From Roseibacillus sp. (GTDB lineage Bacteria; Verrucomicrobiota; Verrucomicrobiia; Verrucomicrobiales; Akkermansiaceae), in assembly GCA_028821775.1 (NCBI GenBank), contig JAPKFB010000004.1, positions 1 to 64,000 of the forward strand: a stretch of DNA of 64,000 nt. Reading direction: 5' to 3'. A model generated the notes under the pieces. That model saw only the letters and a list, made by a program, of their open reading frames with translations, was not told where the DNA came from and made no database searches. Positions 1-8,976 of the stretch are shown in pieces; the stretch's first letter is position 1, and every line of letters begins with the position of its first letter. The position numbers were made by a program, and so were the translations under genes.

Positions 1-1859
1 AGGAATTGGTCGCCAAACTGGAGGCTGAGGTGCAGGGCCGACAGGAGGAGAGCGAACGCATCACCGGGGAGCTGAGCGAGCTGCGAGCCAAGCGGCTCGA
101 AATCGAAAAGCGCATGGTGGGCGTGGAGAAGGAGCGCGATGGAACGCTGGAAGAGCGGGCGCAATTGAAAACCGAGCGGGAGGAGTTGGCGGACAAGCTG
201 GCGCGCGAGGTGGATCTACGCAGCGATGAACAGGCCCAGACGGCCGAGGAAATTCGCGGACTGCGCCACAAGAGGGATGAGCTGAAACGCGCGCTCGAGT
301 CCCTCGCCGAGGAGAAGAAGCAAGGCGCACAGAATCTTGAGCAGTTGACTGAGGAACGTGCAGAGTTGGAGAGCCGCTATCTGGAGGTTCAGGGCGCCGC
401 GACAGTGGCGGACGCAAAATTGATCGAGTTGAGGGGCGAGAAGAAGGGCCTTGAGGATGATTTGACTTCGATTCGTGAAGAGCGCGACAAGATGAAAAGG
501 TCTCTGGACGATCTGAGGGCCGAGAATGGCGGCCTGGATGAGCGGTTGGGCGAGCTTGAGGAGTGCGCAACACAGACCAGCAGCGAGCTCGATCAATTGG
601 GGACTGCAAAAGCCGAGCTGGAAGCTCGGGTGGCGGAAGCGCAGGGCGAGATCGCAACGGTGAAGAGGAATTTGGACCTGGTGGGCCAGGAGCGCGAGTC
701 CGAGCGGGAGGAACTTGAGAAGCGCAAAGTGGCGGAAAGCAAGTGGGCGGACGAGCTTCACCGGCTGCGGGAGGAGAAAAAGGAGCTCAACGAGCACATG
801 GCTATGCTGGGCGGTGACAGCAAGGCGGAGGTGCTCATCAACCAGATCAAGGCGGAGAAGAAACGCTTGCAGCACGACTTGGAGGACCAGCAGCGAGAGC
901 GGCAGCAGGTCGAGGATGCGGCGGGAGTGCTTCGTCGAGAGATGCACGGCTTGCGGAACGAACTGGTCGAAACGGAGATGCGACTGAGTTCCCTGGGGGA
1001 AATGGAGGGGAAACTGGAGGGGGCCGAAGAGCGGCTTGCGCGCACTCAAGTGGAGCTGACCAAGGCGTTTGAGGAGCGCAAGAGCCTGGCCGATGAACTC
1101 AATGACCTGGGAACCGCGAGCAGGGGCTCGGAGGAGACCCGGAAGAAACTCGCCGACGAGATCGCAGACTTGAGGAGCGCGAGTGAGGAAACGGAACAAG
1201 TCGCGGAGGACGCGGTGCGCAAAGCTGTTGCGGAAGTACGGAAGGAATCGGAAGAGGCCTTGCAGAAAGCAGTTCAGGAAGCGCGCAAGGTGGCTGAGAA
1301 CACGACCCGCAAAGCCGCTGAGGAAGCACGCAGGGAAGCAGAAGCGGGCCGGAAGGCGTCCGAAAAAGCCCGGCGCGAGGTGGAGAAATCCGCGCGTAAG
1401 GCTGCCGAGGAATTACGGAAGGCGGCCAGGCCTGGGCTTGGAAGTTCGAAGCGAAGGCGCAGTGCGGCCGCGGCGGATGACCTCCGCTCCGAGGCTGCGA
1501 CCAAGCTGCCGAAGAAGAGATCGAGCAAACCTGTGCGGTTGGAAGTAGCGCCTGAGCCGGTGGTAAAGTTGCCGGTCGAGGCGAAGGAGGGGCTCTTCGA
1601 AGACCCGCGTCTGGGTCCGCTCTTCAATCGTCCTCCGAGGGAGAAGGATGACCTGACCCGCCTGAGCGGGGTAGGGGAAGTGATTCGCGATCGCCTCTAT
1701 GAAGCAGGCATTTACACCTTCCGGCAGGTGGCCAAGTGGCGGGCGCCTCAAATCAAGGAAGTCAGTGAGGAGCTCAAGCTGCGGGACCGGGTGAAGCGTG
1801 ATGGCTGGCAGAAACAAGCCCGGGCGCTCCATCGCGAAAAATACGGGAAAGCGCCTTAG
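1..1859 (+). CDS. Coiled-coil protein with C-terminal helix-hairpin-helix-like domain (5' partial)
   Basis: The frame is open to the left edge, so the true N-terminus lies outside the window; the first start-like codon (TTG at 6) falls inside the coiled coil and is probably not the real start. Some 540 visible residues are Glu/Lys/Arg/Leu-rich helix with heptad spacing. At about residues 398-475 this becomes an Ala-rich run of roughly 15-residue repeats with core RKAAEEARR. After a basic linker (KKRSSKP) a compact C-terminal domain (about 545-612) contains DLTRLSGVGEVI, the G-x-G hairpin of an HHH_5-like fold. No signal peptide or membrane segment is visible. The architecture suggests a structural, scaffold or DNA-tethering role, but I do not recognise a named gene and the function is unknown. 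Confidence 0.8.
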   Translation, partial: ELVAKLEAEVQGRQEESERITGELSELRAKRLEIEKRMVGVEKERDGTLEERAQLKTEREELADKLAREVDLRSDEQAQTAEEIRGLRHKRDELKRALESLAEEKKQGAQNLEQLTEERAELESRYLEVQGAATVADAKLIELRGEKKGLEDDLTSIREERDKMKRSLDDLRAENGGLDERLGELEECATQTSSELDQLGTAKAELEARVAEAQGEIATVKRNLDLVGQERESEREELEKRKVAESKWADELHRLREEKKELNEHMAMLGGDSKAEVLINQIKAEKKRLQHDLEDQQRERQQVEDAAGVLRREMHGLRNELVETEMRLSSLGEMEGKLEGAEERLARTQVELTKAFEERKSLADELNDLGTASRGSEETRKKLADEIADLRSASEETEQVAEDAVRKAVAEVRKESEEALQKAVQEARKVAENTTRKAAEEARREAEAGRKASEKARREVEKSARKAAEELRKAARPGLGSSKRRRSAAAADDLRSEAATKLPKKRSSKPVRLEVAPEPVVKLPVEAKEGLFEDPRLGPLFNRPPREKDDLTRLSGVGEVIRDRLYEAGIYTFRQVAKWRAPQIKEVSEELKLRDRVKRDGWQKQARALHREKYGKAP

Positions 1860-1860
1860 T

Positions 1861-2015
1861 AGTCCTTCAACGTTGAATTGATGGGTAAGTCGCTGGTTGG
1901 ATGAAGCGATGCCTGTGCTGGCAGCCCATCGAGAATCAGCCGATTCACTCAGCTCTGCCGACTTGGCAACCTTCCCTGCTCCGGCGCGCATACCCATTAT
2001 TTCTGCGTTGACGAA
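1861..2015. repeat. Dispersed repeat, copy 1 (long form)
   Basis: This stretch begins two bases after the stop of the coiled-coil gene and matches 37280-37397, which begins two bases after the stop of thrC. Shared blocks are AGTCCTTCAACGTTGAA, CATCGAGAATCAGCC, ATTCACTCAGCTC, CTTGGCAACC, CCCTGCTCCGGCGCG and TTTCTG followed by GACGAA. Copy 1 carries about 38 extra bases near 1884-1921. The first block contains the 12-bp perfect palindrome TTCAACGTTGAA. Neither copy encodes a convincing protein. Confidence 0.75.
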
Positions 2016-2494
2016 TTATTAGACTGTGTTCGAAAAGCCGGCCCGCGGCGGGGTTGGAATCAATTTTTAAGAAGAAATCAGGTTCTGCGAGGATCGTGGT
2101 GAAAAGGAACGGCGGCCCTTTCCTCGTCTGGCTGCATTCTCGGCCGGCAGGGTGCCGCCTCCCCAGCTGAAAAAATTACTCTCGGCGGCACACAGCCGGA
2201 TTGTCGAACACACCGGAGAGCCGGGTAGCAGGGCAACGCTCTGGGGATGAGAGGGGGGGGGCTGATTTGATCAGGATTTCGGTTGGGGAAGCCTTCGAGG
2301 GCGCTCCCGCGGTGAGCCAGTGGGCACACCGGGGACGCAAAAATGGCTGGAGAGAAGTCCAAAGCTCGTCGGCCTGGCATTTCTTCGCTTGCATCCGGGT
2401 GGAGCACGGTTATGAACTGCCCCCGCTCCGGAGGGGAGTGTGTTCGCCCAGCGTCCGATATTCTGCCTCCGAGGCGGCAATCACTCGCACACCC
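2016..2494. other. Intergenic stretch upstream of the aspartate aminotransferase
   Basis: Nothing convincing is visible here. The aminotransferase frame stays open back to 2201, but the extra N-terminal residues look nothing like the family, and the ATG at 2495 is the plausible start. A G9 homopolymer run lies near 2251-2260. I see no recognisable riboswitch, RNA gene or terminator; any promoter for the downstream gene should lie in this stretch. Confidence 0.4.
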
Positions 2495-3667
2495 ATGGAT
2501 CCTGATTCTCTCTCCTCACGCGTTCAAATCGTCTCTCCCTCCCTTACTCTTTCGGTCACCAGCCAGGCCAAGGCCATGCGGGCGCAGGGTGACGAAGTTT
2601 ACGGTCTCGCCGGCGGCGAGCCTGAGATGGACACCCCCGACCACATCAAGGCAGCTGCCGCCAAGGCGCTCCAGGAAGGGAAGACCAAATACACTCCGGC
2701 GGCCGGAATTCCCGAATTGAGGGAAGCGATTGCCGAGAAGCTCCTCAAGGACAACAACCTCGCCTACGAGCCGAAGCAGATTTGCGTCACTTCGGGCGGC
2801 AAGCAGGCCTGCATGAATGCCATCATGGCGATGTGCGATGAGGGGGACGAAGTGATCATTCCCGCTCCCTACTGGGTCAGCTATCCCGAAATGGTGCGCC
2901 TCTGCGGAGCGGTGCCTATCATCGTTGAGACGGAAGAGAAGAATGGTTGGAAAATGACGGCGGCGCAGTTCGAAGACGCCATGACGCCGAAGACCAAGAT
3001 GGTCATCATCAATTCTCCCAACAATCCGACCGGCGCGATTTATAGCCGCGAGGAGCTGGCCGCGATTGGTGAGGTCGCGACCTACGAGGACATCATCATT
3101 CTTTCCGATGAAATTTACGAGAAACTCACTTACGGCGAGAAGAAGCACGTGAGCATCGCGGAGATCAGCGAAGAGTTGCAGGGCCTGACTGTGATTTGTC
3201 ACGGCTTCGCCAAGGCGTATTCCATGACCGGATGGCGCCTCGGCTACACCGCTGCTCCGCCTGAGCTTGCTGCTGCGATCTCCAAGATTCAGAGCCACAC
3301 CACTTCCAACGCGACCTCGTTCGCACAGTATGGCGCTCTCGCGGCACTCTCCGGGCCACAGACCTTCGTGGACGACATGCGCAACGAGTACGACGTGCGT
3401 CGCCAGTTTGTGCATGGCCGCCTGAGCGCGGTCTCGAACGTGAGTGTGAACCTTCCCGACGGGGCCTTCTACTTTTTCGTGAACTGTGCCGCTTTCGGGC
3501 TGAAGTCGCAGAATCTCTGCGACAAACTTCTCAACCGCTACAAGGTGGCCACGGTCCCAGGCATCGCTTTCGGGAACGATTCCTCGGTGCGTCTGAGCTA
3601 CTGTACCACTTTGGATGTGCTTAACGAAGGGATCACGCGCTTCGAAGAATTCTGTCGCGACCACTAG
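2495..3667 (+). CDS. Aspartate aminotransferase (class I/II PLP enzyme)
   Basis: This is a PLP-dependent aminotransferase of 390 residues, the usual length for the bacterial Ib aspartate transaminase group. It would move an amino group between aspartate and 2-oxoglutarate in the cytoplasm. Visible landmarks are the substrate-binding LAGGEPEMDTP near the N-terminus, YTPAAGIPELREAI, the PLP-contacting VTSGGKQA, INSPNNPTGAIYS, the aspartate of LSDEIYEKL, and the Schiff-base lysine at about residue 240 in FAKAYSMTGWRLGY. The start was set at ATG 2495 because homology begins there. Next downstream on the same strand, 25 bases away, is a CysQ-like phosphatase. A related aromatic or prephenate aminotransferase cannot be excluded from sequence alone. 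Confidence 0.92.
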   Translation: MDPDSLSSRVQIVSPSLTLSVTSQAKAMRAQGDEVYGLAGGEPEMDTPDHIKAAAAKALQEGKTKYTPAAGIPELREAIAEKLLKDNNLAYEPKQICVTSGGKQACMNAIMAMCDEGDEVIIPAPYWVSYPEMVRLCGAVPIIVETEEKNGWKMTAAQFEDAMTPKTKMVIINSPNNPTGAIYSREELAAIGEVATYEDIIILSDEIYEKLTYGEKKHVSIAEISEELQGLTVICHGFAKAYSMTGWRLGYTAAPPELAAAISKIQSHTTSNATSFAQYGALAALSGPQTFVDDMRNEYDVRRQFVHGRLSAVSNVSVNLPDGAFYFFVNCAAFGLKSQNLCDKLLNRYKVATVPGIAFGNDSSVRLSYCTTLDVLNEGITRFEEFCRDH

Positions 3668-3692
3668 TGGGCTGTGCGGAAGCTGTCGGTGA

Positions 3693-4496
3693 TTGCTCAT
3701 TGAAAACCAGGTGATTGAGAGTGCACATGGCGTCGCGATCGAGCCGCTCCTGAAGGCAGCTCGGGCGGCGGGGGAGGAGATCCTTGAGATCTATGCCCGT
3801 GACTTTGAGATCGAGTACAAGGGCGACCACTCGCCCCTGACCGAGGCGGACAAGGCGGCCAATGACGTGATCATGGTTTTTCTGCGCTCTGCCCACGCGG
3901 AGATTCCGATCATCTCGGAGGAGAACAAGGAGGTTCCCTACGAGGAGCGCAAGAATTGGACCCGTTTCTGGCTGGTCGATCCTCTCGATGGAACCAAGGA
4001 GTTCATCAAGAAAAACGGCGAGTTTACGGTCAACATCGCCTTGGTGGAGAACGGTCGCCCGGTGATCGGCGTGGTTTACCGTCCTGTGACCGACACAATG
4101 TATCTTGGTGCGGAGGGTGCCGGAGCGTGGCGAATTTCAGGGGGTGGTGACGCCGAGGAGATTTCGGGAGGACCACATTACTCCGGGAAGGACGCCGTGC
4201 AGGTGGTGGCCAGCCGTTCGCATCTCACTCCCGAAGTGGAAGCCTTCGTGGCAGAACTTCGCGCCCAGGGGAAGCAGGTCGATTTTCTTTCCGCGGGAAG
4301 TTCGCTCAAATTGTGCCTGGTGGCGGAAGGAGCCGCGGATGTCTATCCGCGGTTCGGGCCGACCATGGAGTGGGATACCGGAGCCGCCCATGCCGTTGCG
4401 ACCGCAGCCGGCAAGGAAGTGCTCAATGCGGAGACCCGCGAGCCGCTGGATTACAACAAGGAGAACCTGTTGAATCCGTTCTTTATCGTGGAGTAG
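3693..4496 (+). CDS. cysQ: 3'(2'),5'-bisphosphate nucleotidase, CysQ family
   Basis: Member of the lithium-sensitive inositol monophosphatase superfamily. The closest likeness is CysQ, which removes the 3'-phosphate from PAP/PAPS in sulfate assimilation and nucleotide recycling. Metal-site motifs are present in order: the Glu pair in IISEENKEV, then WLVDPLDGTKEFI with the DPLDGT signature, and WDTGAAHAVATAAG near the C-terminus. Length (267 aa from TTG 3693, or 261 from GTG 3711) is normal. The start is uncertain: family homology begins at about PLLKAARAAGEE, which fits either codon, and neither has a clear ribosome-binding site. It may be co-transcribed with the aminotransferase just upstream. 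No sulfate-reduction genes are nearby, so its physiological substrate is inferred from family. Confidence 0.85.
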   Translation: MLIENQVIESAHGVAIEPLLKAARAAGEEILEIYARDFEIEYKGDHSPLTEADKAANDVIMVFLRSAHAEIPIISEENKEVPYEERKNWTRFWLVDPLDGTKEFIKKNGEFTVNIALVENGRPVIGVVYRPVTDTMYLGAEGAGAWRISGGGDAEEISGGPHYSGKDAVQVVASRSHLTPEVEAFVAELRAQGKQVDFLSAGSSLKLCLVAEGAADVYPRFGPTMEWDTGAAHAVATAAGKEVLNAETREPLDYNKENLLNPFFIVE

Positions 4497-4687
4497 CTTC
4501 GGGCCGTGGTCCGGAGTTGTGCTCCGCTGGAGTGGCTTTTATCTTGTCTGCAGGCCTCCTCGCTTTTCGAATTGGATGGCAGCTTGCTGCTGTGATGTTC
4601 GGGGTGGGGGCTGGATCCTTGGCGGCCCCCGGGTCACGCTCAGGGATTCCAAGTTGGAGGAGGTGAGGAGGAATTGATCCGACCGCG

Positions 4688-5689
4688 CTACGGTGAGGAC
4701 AAATCGAGCTCGATCTGGTCGTCACCCTCGATGGACCAGGCATCGTAGTGTTGTCGGCGCAACTCGGCTGCAAACTCCCTGGTGTAGCCGTGGATGGTGA
4801 GGACGCGTTTGGGCATGACCCGTTTCACGGCCTCCAGGAGACCGGGATAGTCGGCGTGGTCGGAGAGGGCGAAGGCGGCGTCGACGCCGAAACGGGAGAT
4901 CGTACTCTTGTCGAGAGCCCAACCGGTGAGCATTGCAGTGCGCAGCTTGGGGAGAGCTTTGTACTCTTTGTTCCTGATGACGTTGGGTGGACAAATGAGG
5001 ACGTGGTGAGGTGGCACGGTGCCTTCGAAGGGGACCGCCGCGGGGAGTCGGCAGCCGGCTTCACGACAGGCAGTGGTCATCTGAGTCACGGTTTTGTGCA
5101 GGACCGCAGAAATCCTGGATTGGTGGAGCAGAGCAAGCGCTTCCTGGGCTTTGCCAAGCGAGTAGGCCAGCAGAACAGGGATTTCGCCGGCTTCGAAGCA
5201 CTCGTTGATGAAGTTGAGAATCTGCCCCGTCACTTCGTTTATGGAGGGAAAGACCCACCCCGGTTTTCCGAAGGTGGTTTCCATCACCAAGGTATCGGCT
5301 CTTCGGAAGACCGGATCTTCGGCGGTGAGGCTGCGACGGACCTTGAAGTCGCCGGTGTAGAGCAGGCTGGCTCCGTCAGCCTTGCGGGTGACGTGGAGCA
5401 TGGCGGAGCCGAAAATGTGACCTGCGGGGAGGAGTTGGAGACGGAAGGGGCCAACCTCCAAGGGGATGTGAAAGGGATGAGGATTGAGACGTTCTTCCGC
5501 CACGTTGAAACGGGTCTTGAGAATGTGGGCAGTGGCTTCGGAGCAAAGGATGTTCTGGTGCCTTCCGAAGTGATCTGCATGAGCATGGGAAACGAAGCCA
5601 TTCTCCCGGGAGCGCCGCGAATCGAGCCAGAGTTCGAGGTCAGGCAGGTAGAGGCCATGTTCTGTCTCGAGCGGAATGGGTTCGGGCAT
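4688..5689 (-). CDS. Ligase-associated DNA exonuclease-like metallo-beta-lactamase protein
   Basis: A metallo-beta-lactamase-fold enzyme of 333 residues with the zinc motif SHAHADHFGRH near the N-terminus, AGHIFGSAML, YTGDFKVR and a late ALSDHADYPGLLE, the layout of the CPSF/SNM1-like nuclease group. Overall it resembles the ligase-associated DNA exonucleases (DR2417/TIGR04122 type), usually encoded beside an ATP-dependent DNA ligase. No such ligase is within this window, so the partnership is not confirmed here. The frame is open 28 codons further upstream to a TTG, but homology starts at MPEPIPLETEHGLYLPD, so ATG 5689 was chosen. It is convergent with cysQ; the 191 bases between them hold no obvious gene. 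Confidence 0.8.
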   Translation of the reverse strand: MPEPIPLETEHGLYLPDLELWLDSRRSRENGFVSHAHADHFGRHQNILCSEATAHILKTRFNVAEERLNPHPFHIPLEVGPFRLQLLPAGHIFGSAMLHVTRKADGASLLYTGDFKVRRSLTAEDPVFRRADTLVMETTFGKPGWVFPSINEVTGQILNFINECFEAGEIPVLLAYSLGKAQEALALLHQSRISAVLHKTVTQMTTACREAGCRLPAAVPFEGTVPPHHVLICPPNVIRNKEYKALPKLRTAMLTGWALDKSTISRFGVDAAFALSDHADYPGLLEAVKRVMPKRVLTIHGYTREFAAELRRQHYDAWSIEGDDQIELDLSSP

Positions 5690-5810
5690 CTTGGCAACGG
5701 TAGGCAGTAAAGGCAGGACGGAACGCGCGTGCGGGGTGGTGAACTCTCTACAGGGCCCTCCCATTTTCGCCAAGGCCGGAGAGCGGGTTGGTCAGAGGTG
5801 ATGCAAGTTG

Positions 5811-7037
5811 CTACTGTGCGCTCGCGCGATGATCGGAGGCCGTGAAAATGGCCTTCGCTTCGCCGACCAGGAAGGCAGATCCCGTAACGAGGGTGGGTGC
5901 GAGGGTGGCTACCTTGAAGGCATCCTTGAGATTCTCGTGGACCTTGACCGGGGGGTGGTCGGCGGAAAATTGCTGTTCAAGATCGGTGGGCGCGATGCCG
6001 CGAGACGAATTGACGGGGACGAGATGGACTTGCGATGCAATGGGCAACAAGGCATCGAGGATGCCCGCGATGTCCTTCGATTCCACTGCGCCGAAGATAA
6101 GGTTGGCTTTGCGATCCCCGAACTCGCGTTGCCAGTTTGCCGCGAGCGCCTTGGCTGCCGCTGGATTGTGAGCGATGTCCAGAACGAGGGGAGAGTTCAT
6201 ATTGCTGAGATTGGGGTCGATGTGTTCGAAGCGGCCAGGCGAATTGGTGGTACCGAGCCCGGCCTTTACCGTTTCGTATCTCAGGGTGATTTCCGCAGCG
6301 TGAAGAGCCGCCATCGCGAGGGCGGCGTTGTTGTACTGGTGTTCTCCGGAAAGTCCGAGGGAGTAGCCCAAGAGGGGTTTATCAATGAATTCCAAAGTCG
6401 AGCACCGTTCATTGGCGACCTGCTCGACGATGGTGCGGGCGGCGGGTTCCTGGGGGGCCGAGAAGGTCGGCTTCTTGTGGCAGATGATGGCGGCCTTCTC
6501 AGCCGCAATTTCGACGAGGGTCTCACCGAGCCACTGTTGGTGATCGAGGGAGATGGGAGTGATCACCGCGACGTCGGCGGGCACGGCCGTGGTGGCGTCG
6601 AGGCGGCCTCCCATTCCTGTTTCCAGGATGACAAGTTCGCAGTTTCTCTCCGAAAAGTGTCTGAGCGCGAGTGCGAGGCTGATCTCGAAAAAGGTGGGAT
6701 GAGGGTCCCAGTCTGCCACCAGCGCGCGCAAGGCGGTGAGGTGTCGGGAGATTTCGTCCTCAGTGATTTCCATGCCCGCGACGCGGATGCGCTCGGAGTA
6801 ACGGACGAGGTGGGGAGAAGTAAAGAGACCGGTGCGCGTGCCGGCGGCCCGGGCTACCGAGTCGATGAACGCGCAGGTGGACCCTTTGCCATTGGTTCCC
6901 GCAACGTGAATGATCTTGGTCCGGTGCGGCGGGAAGGCGAGGTACTCGCGCAGCATTCTCTTCGGATTCGCCAAGCCCAGCTTGACACCGAAGAACTGGG
7001 TGGAGTAGAGCCAGTCGATGGCCACGGAATAGGTCAC
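5811..7037 (-). CDS. folC: Bifunctional folylpolyglutamate synthase / dihydrofolate synthase
   Basis: FolC is an ATP-dependent cytoplasmic Mur-ligase-fold enzyme that adds glutamate to dihydropteroate and then to folates. The P-loop HVAGTNGKGSTC lies at residues 44-55, followed by GLFTSPHLVRYSERI, LETGMGGRLDATT and ITPISLDHQQWLG, all classical FolC motifs. LDIAHNPAAAKAL marks the C-terminal domain. The length of 408 residues is normal. The start is GTG at 7037, giving MTYSVAIDWLYS, which aligns with the usual N-terminus; no Shine-Dalgarno sequence is seen. It follows accD by 103 bases on the same strand, the accD-folC order common in bacteria. Confidence 0.95.
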   Translation of the reverse strand: MTYSVAIDWLYSTQFFGVKLGLANPKRMLREYLAFPPHRTKIIHVAGTNGKGSTCAFIDSVARAAGTRTGLFTSPHLVRYSERIRVAGMEITEDEISRHLTALRALVADWDPHPTFFEISLALALRHFSERNCELVILETGMGGRLDATTAVPADVAVITPISLDHQQWLGETLVEIAAEKAAIICHKKPTFSAPQEPAARTIVEQVANERCSTLEFIDKPLLGYSLGLSGEHQYNNAALAMAALHAAEITLRYETVKAGLGTTNSPGRFEHIDPNLSNMNSPLVLDIAHNPAAAKALAANWQREFGDRKANLIFGAVESKDIAGILDALLPIASQVHLVPVNSSRGIAPTDLEQQFSADHPPVKVHENLKDAFKVATLAPTLVTGSAFLVGEAKAIFTASDHRASAQ

Positions 7038-7140
7038 ACTGATGAACGGACTTCGTTGATGGATCTGGTAAACAGTGGGCAGGGCGGGGGAGATGGCAGG
7101 AGCGGGGCGCTCCCCTGTTGCAAAACACGGGAGACCTTCC

Positions 7141-7977
7141 TCACTCCGGCATCATGTAACCGAGGAGCTGCACGATGCGCTCTCTCAGGAATCTCCGTTT
7201 CACGATGGCATCGACCAAGCCGTGGGAGAGCATGAACTCGGCAGTTTGGAATCCGGGGGGAAGGTCTTGATGAGTGGTCTCTTTCACCACGCGGGGTCCC
7301 GCAAATCCGATCATGCATTTTGGTTCCGCAAGATTGATGTCGCCAATGGTGGCGAAGGAAGCGGTGACTCCTCCGGTGGTTGGGTGCGTGAGGACGGAAA
7401 TGTAGGGCAGGTTGGCATTGTGTAGCCGGGAAAGTGCGCCACAGGTCTTCGCCATCTGCATGAGGGAGAACAGGCCTTCCTGCATCCGTGCACCCGAGGA
7501 GGAAGAGAAAATGATCATTCCGCGTTGCTCGGCAACGGCTAGTTCGATGGCGCGGGTAATTTTCTCCCCAACCACGGACCCCATGGAGCCGGCGAAGAAC
7601 CGGAAGTCCATGACTGCGATCATGACGGGGTGCCGTCCGATGGTGGCTCGCCCGGTGACGACCGCCTCGGTCAGGTTGGTCTTCTCCTTGAGGAGGGCGA
7701 TCTTGTCGTCATACTTCCCGAAACTCAGGGGATTGGCCGAACACAGACCAGGATCCGTTTCCTGGAAGCTGTCCGGATCGGTGAGGAGCCCGATGCGGTC
7801 CTCCGCGGCCATGAGGAAATGGTGATCGCAGTGAGTGCAGACTTGGTAGTTCTGTTTGAGATCGAGCGTGTGGATCATTTCTCCACAATCGGGACACTTG
7901 GCCCAAAGATCGTCAGGGACAGTGTCCGTTTTCTTTTTTTTGCCGCGACGAAGCTTCGGCTTGTCAAAGATACCCAT
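7141..7977 (-). CDS. accD: Acetyl-CoA carboxylase carboxyltransferase subunit beta
   Basis: AccD is the beta half of the carboxyltransferase that makes malonyl-CoA for fatty-acid synthesis; it acts with AccA, which is not in this window. The N-terminal zinc ribbon is intact with cysteines 28, 31, 47 and 50 (CPDC and CTHC). The crotonase-like core follows, with GSMGSVVGEKITRAIE, FSSSSGARMQEGL, LTHPTTGGVTASFA and the acyl-CoA loop IGFAGPRVVKETT. At 278 residues it is typical. The start is ATG at 7977. The 20 bases ahead of it are pyrimidine-rich (TTTCCCCT next to the ATG) with no Shine-Dalgarno sequence. Confidence 0.96.
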   Translation of the reverse strand: MGIFDKPKLRRGKKKKTDTVPDDLWAKCPDCGEMIHTLDLKQNYQVCTHCDHHFLMAAEDRIGLLTDPDSFQETDPGLCSANPLSFGKYDDKIALLKEKTNLTEAVVTGRATIGRHPVMIAVMDFRFFAGSMGSVVGEKITRAIELAVAEQRGMIIFSSSSGARMQEGLFSLMQMAKTCGALSRLHNANLPYISVLTHPTTGGVTASFATIGDINLAEPKCMIGFAGPRVVKETTHQDLPPGFQTAEFMLSHGLVDAIVKRRFLRERIVQLLGYMMPE

Positions 7978-8065
7978 AGGGGAAAGCGCTGAAATTTGAA
8001 GTTCTGAAAGCGGAAGGAATTGCAGTCTTCGTTACGGAGGCGTTGGCGCGGAGAGCGGCAAAATA

Positions 8066-8794
8066 TTATCCTCGGAGGACGGTCAGGACAACCACCTTTT
8101 CAGCGCCTCCTTCCTGGATCAGTATTCGGGCGCATTCCTCTACTGTAGAACCAGTTGTGAAAACATCATCGAGCAACAAGACGGGTTGATTTTGCACGGA
8201 TTTGCGACGGAGTTCGCGGCCGCTGAGACGAAATGCCCCGCGCAGATTGGCCAAGCGACCAGCCCGGCTGAGAAGGGATTGCTGGGTGGTATTGCGGATT
8301 CGTCGCAGGGGGTGTTCCAAGCGAAGGCCCTGCATCTGTGCCAGGGTCTTGGCGATCTCGTAGGACTGATTGAACCAGCGCCATTGCTGTCGACGCCAAT
8401 GGAGTGGAACGGGAACGATGACCCAGGCGGGATCAGTTTGGGTGGCGATCCGAGGGTCGTCCCAGACTTCGCGGGCGAGGGAGGCGAGTTCGCGATGCAG
8501 GTGGATCTGTCGGCCGTACTTGTAGGTGTGCATGAGTTCGCGCGCCCGGTCGTGAGCAGAGCCCGCGGCCCGGGCGAACTCAAAGCTGAACTCGCAGCCC
8601 CGGCACTGGGAACAAAGCACATCTTCCGGGACGAAGCCTTCGATGTGCTCCCCGCACTGAATGCAGAATGGCTTCTCGATACGCGGAAGGTCGGCACGAC
8701 ACCCATCGCAGAGATAGCACCCCTCGCTAAGAGGATCCCGGCAAAGAGCACACGCTGGGGGGTAGAGGAAATCGAGCCAGCTTGCAAAGGACAT
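8066..8794 (-). CDS. comF: ComF family phosphoribosyltransferase-like protein
   Basis: A 242-residue ComF/GntX-type protein. The N-terminus has a four-pair cysteine cluster (CALC at 15-18, CYLC at 26-29, CIQC at 44-47, and CSQC further on) that likely binds zinc. The C-terminus has the PRTase signature VLLLDDVFTTGSTVEE. In naturally competent bacteria ComFC helps bring DNA into the cytoplasm; elsewhere the role is unclear. No other competence gene is visible in the window. The start is ATG 8794, with CCTTCCTCTCCG directly in front, another pyrimidine tract in place of a Shine-Dalgarno sequence. It lies 88 bases upstream of accD on the same strand and could be cotranscribed. Confidence 0.88.
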   Translation of the reverse strand: MSFASWLDFLYPPACALCRDPLSEGCYLCDGCRADLPRIEKPFCIQCGEHIEGFVPEDVLCSQCRGCEFSFEFARAAGSAHDRARELMHTYKYGRQIHLHRELASLAREVWDDPRIATQTDPAWVIVPVPLHWRRQQWRWFNQSYEIAKTLAQMQGLRLEHPLRRIRNTTQQSLLSRAGRLANLRGAFRLSGRELRRKSVQNQPVLLLDDVFTTGSTVEECARILIQEGGAEKVVVLTVLRG

Positions 8795-8976
8795 CGGAGA
8801 GGAAGGGTTTCAAAACCGGAGGCCAAGTGCAATTGAATCTCAGGGAAGAAGATGCAAAATCCAGGAGCGGCTCCTTCGATGGAGGTGGTTCCGGTCCCGG
8901 TCTTTGGATTCGGTGGGACTTGGGTTGTCTGGGACTCGGCCCGTGGCCCGGCAAGTCTTCACGACTGGCCCGCTCC

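Noticed and set aside
216-1199. Long minus-strand open frame opposite the coiled-coil gene
   Set aside because: Shadow of the plus gene: Leu/Gln-rich composition mirrors the Glu/Lys/Leu codons, with no family likeness.
2201-2494. N-terminal extension of the aspartate aminotransferase
   Set aside because: The open frame is not family-like; ATG 2495 gives the standard 390-residue length.
5808-7235. 475-codon plus frame opposite folC
   Set aside because: Antisense shadow in GC-rich DNA; folC has intact motifs through the whole span.
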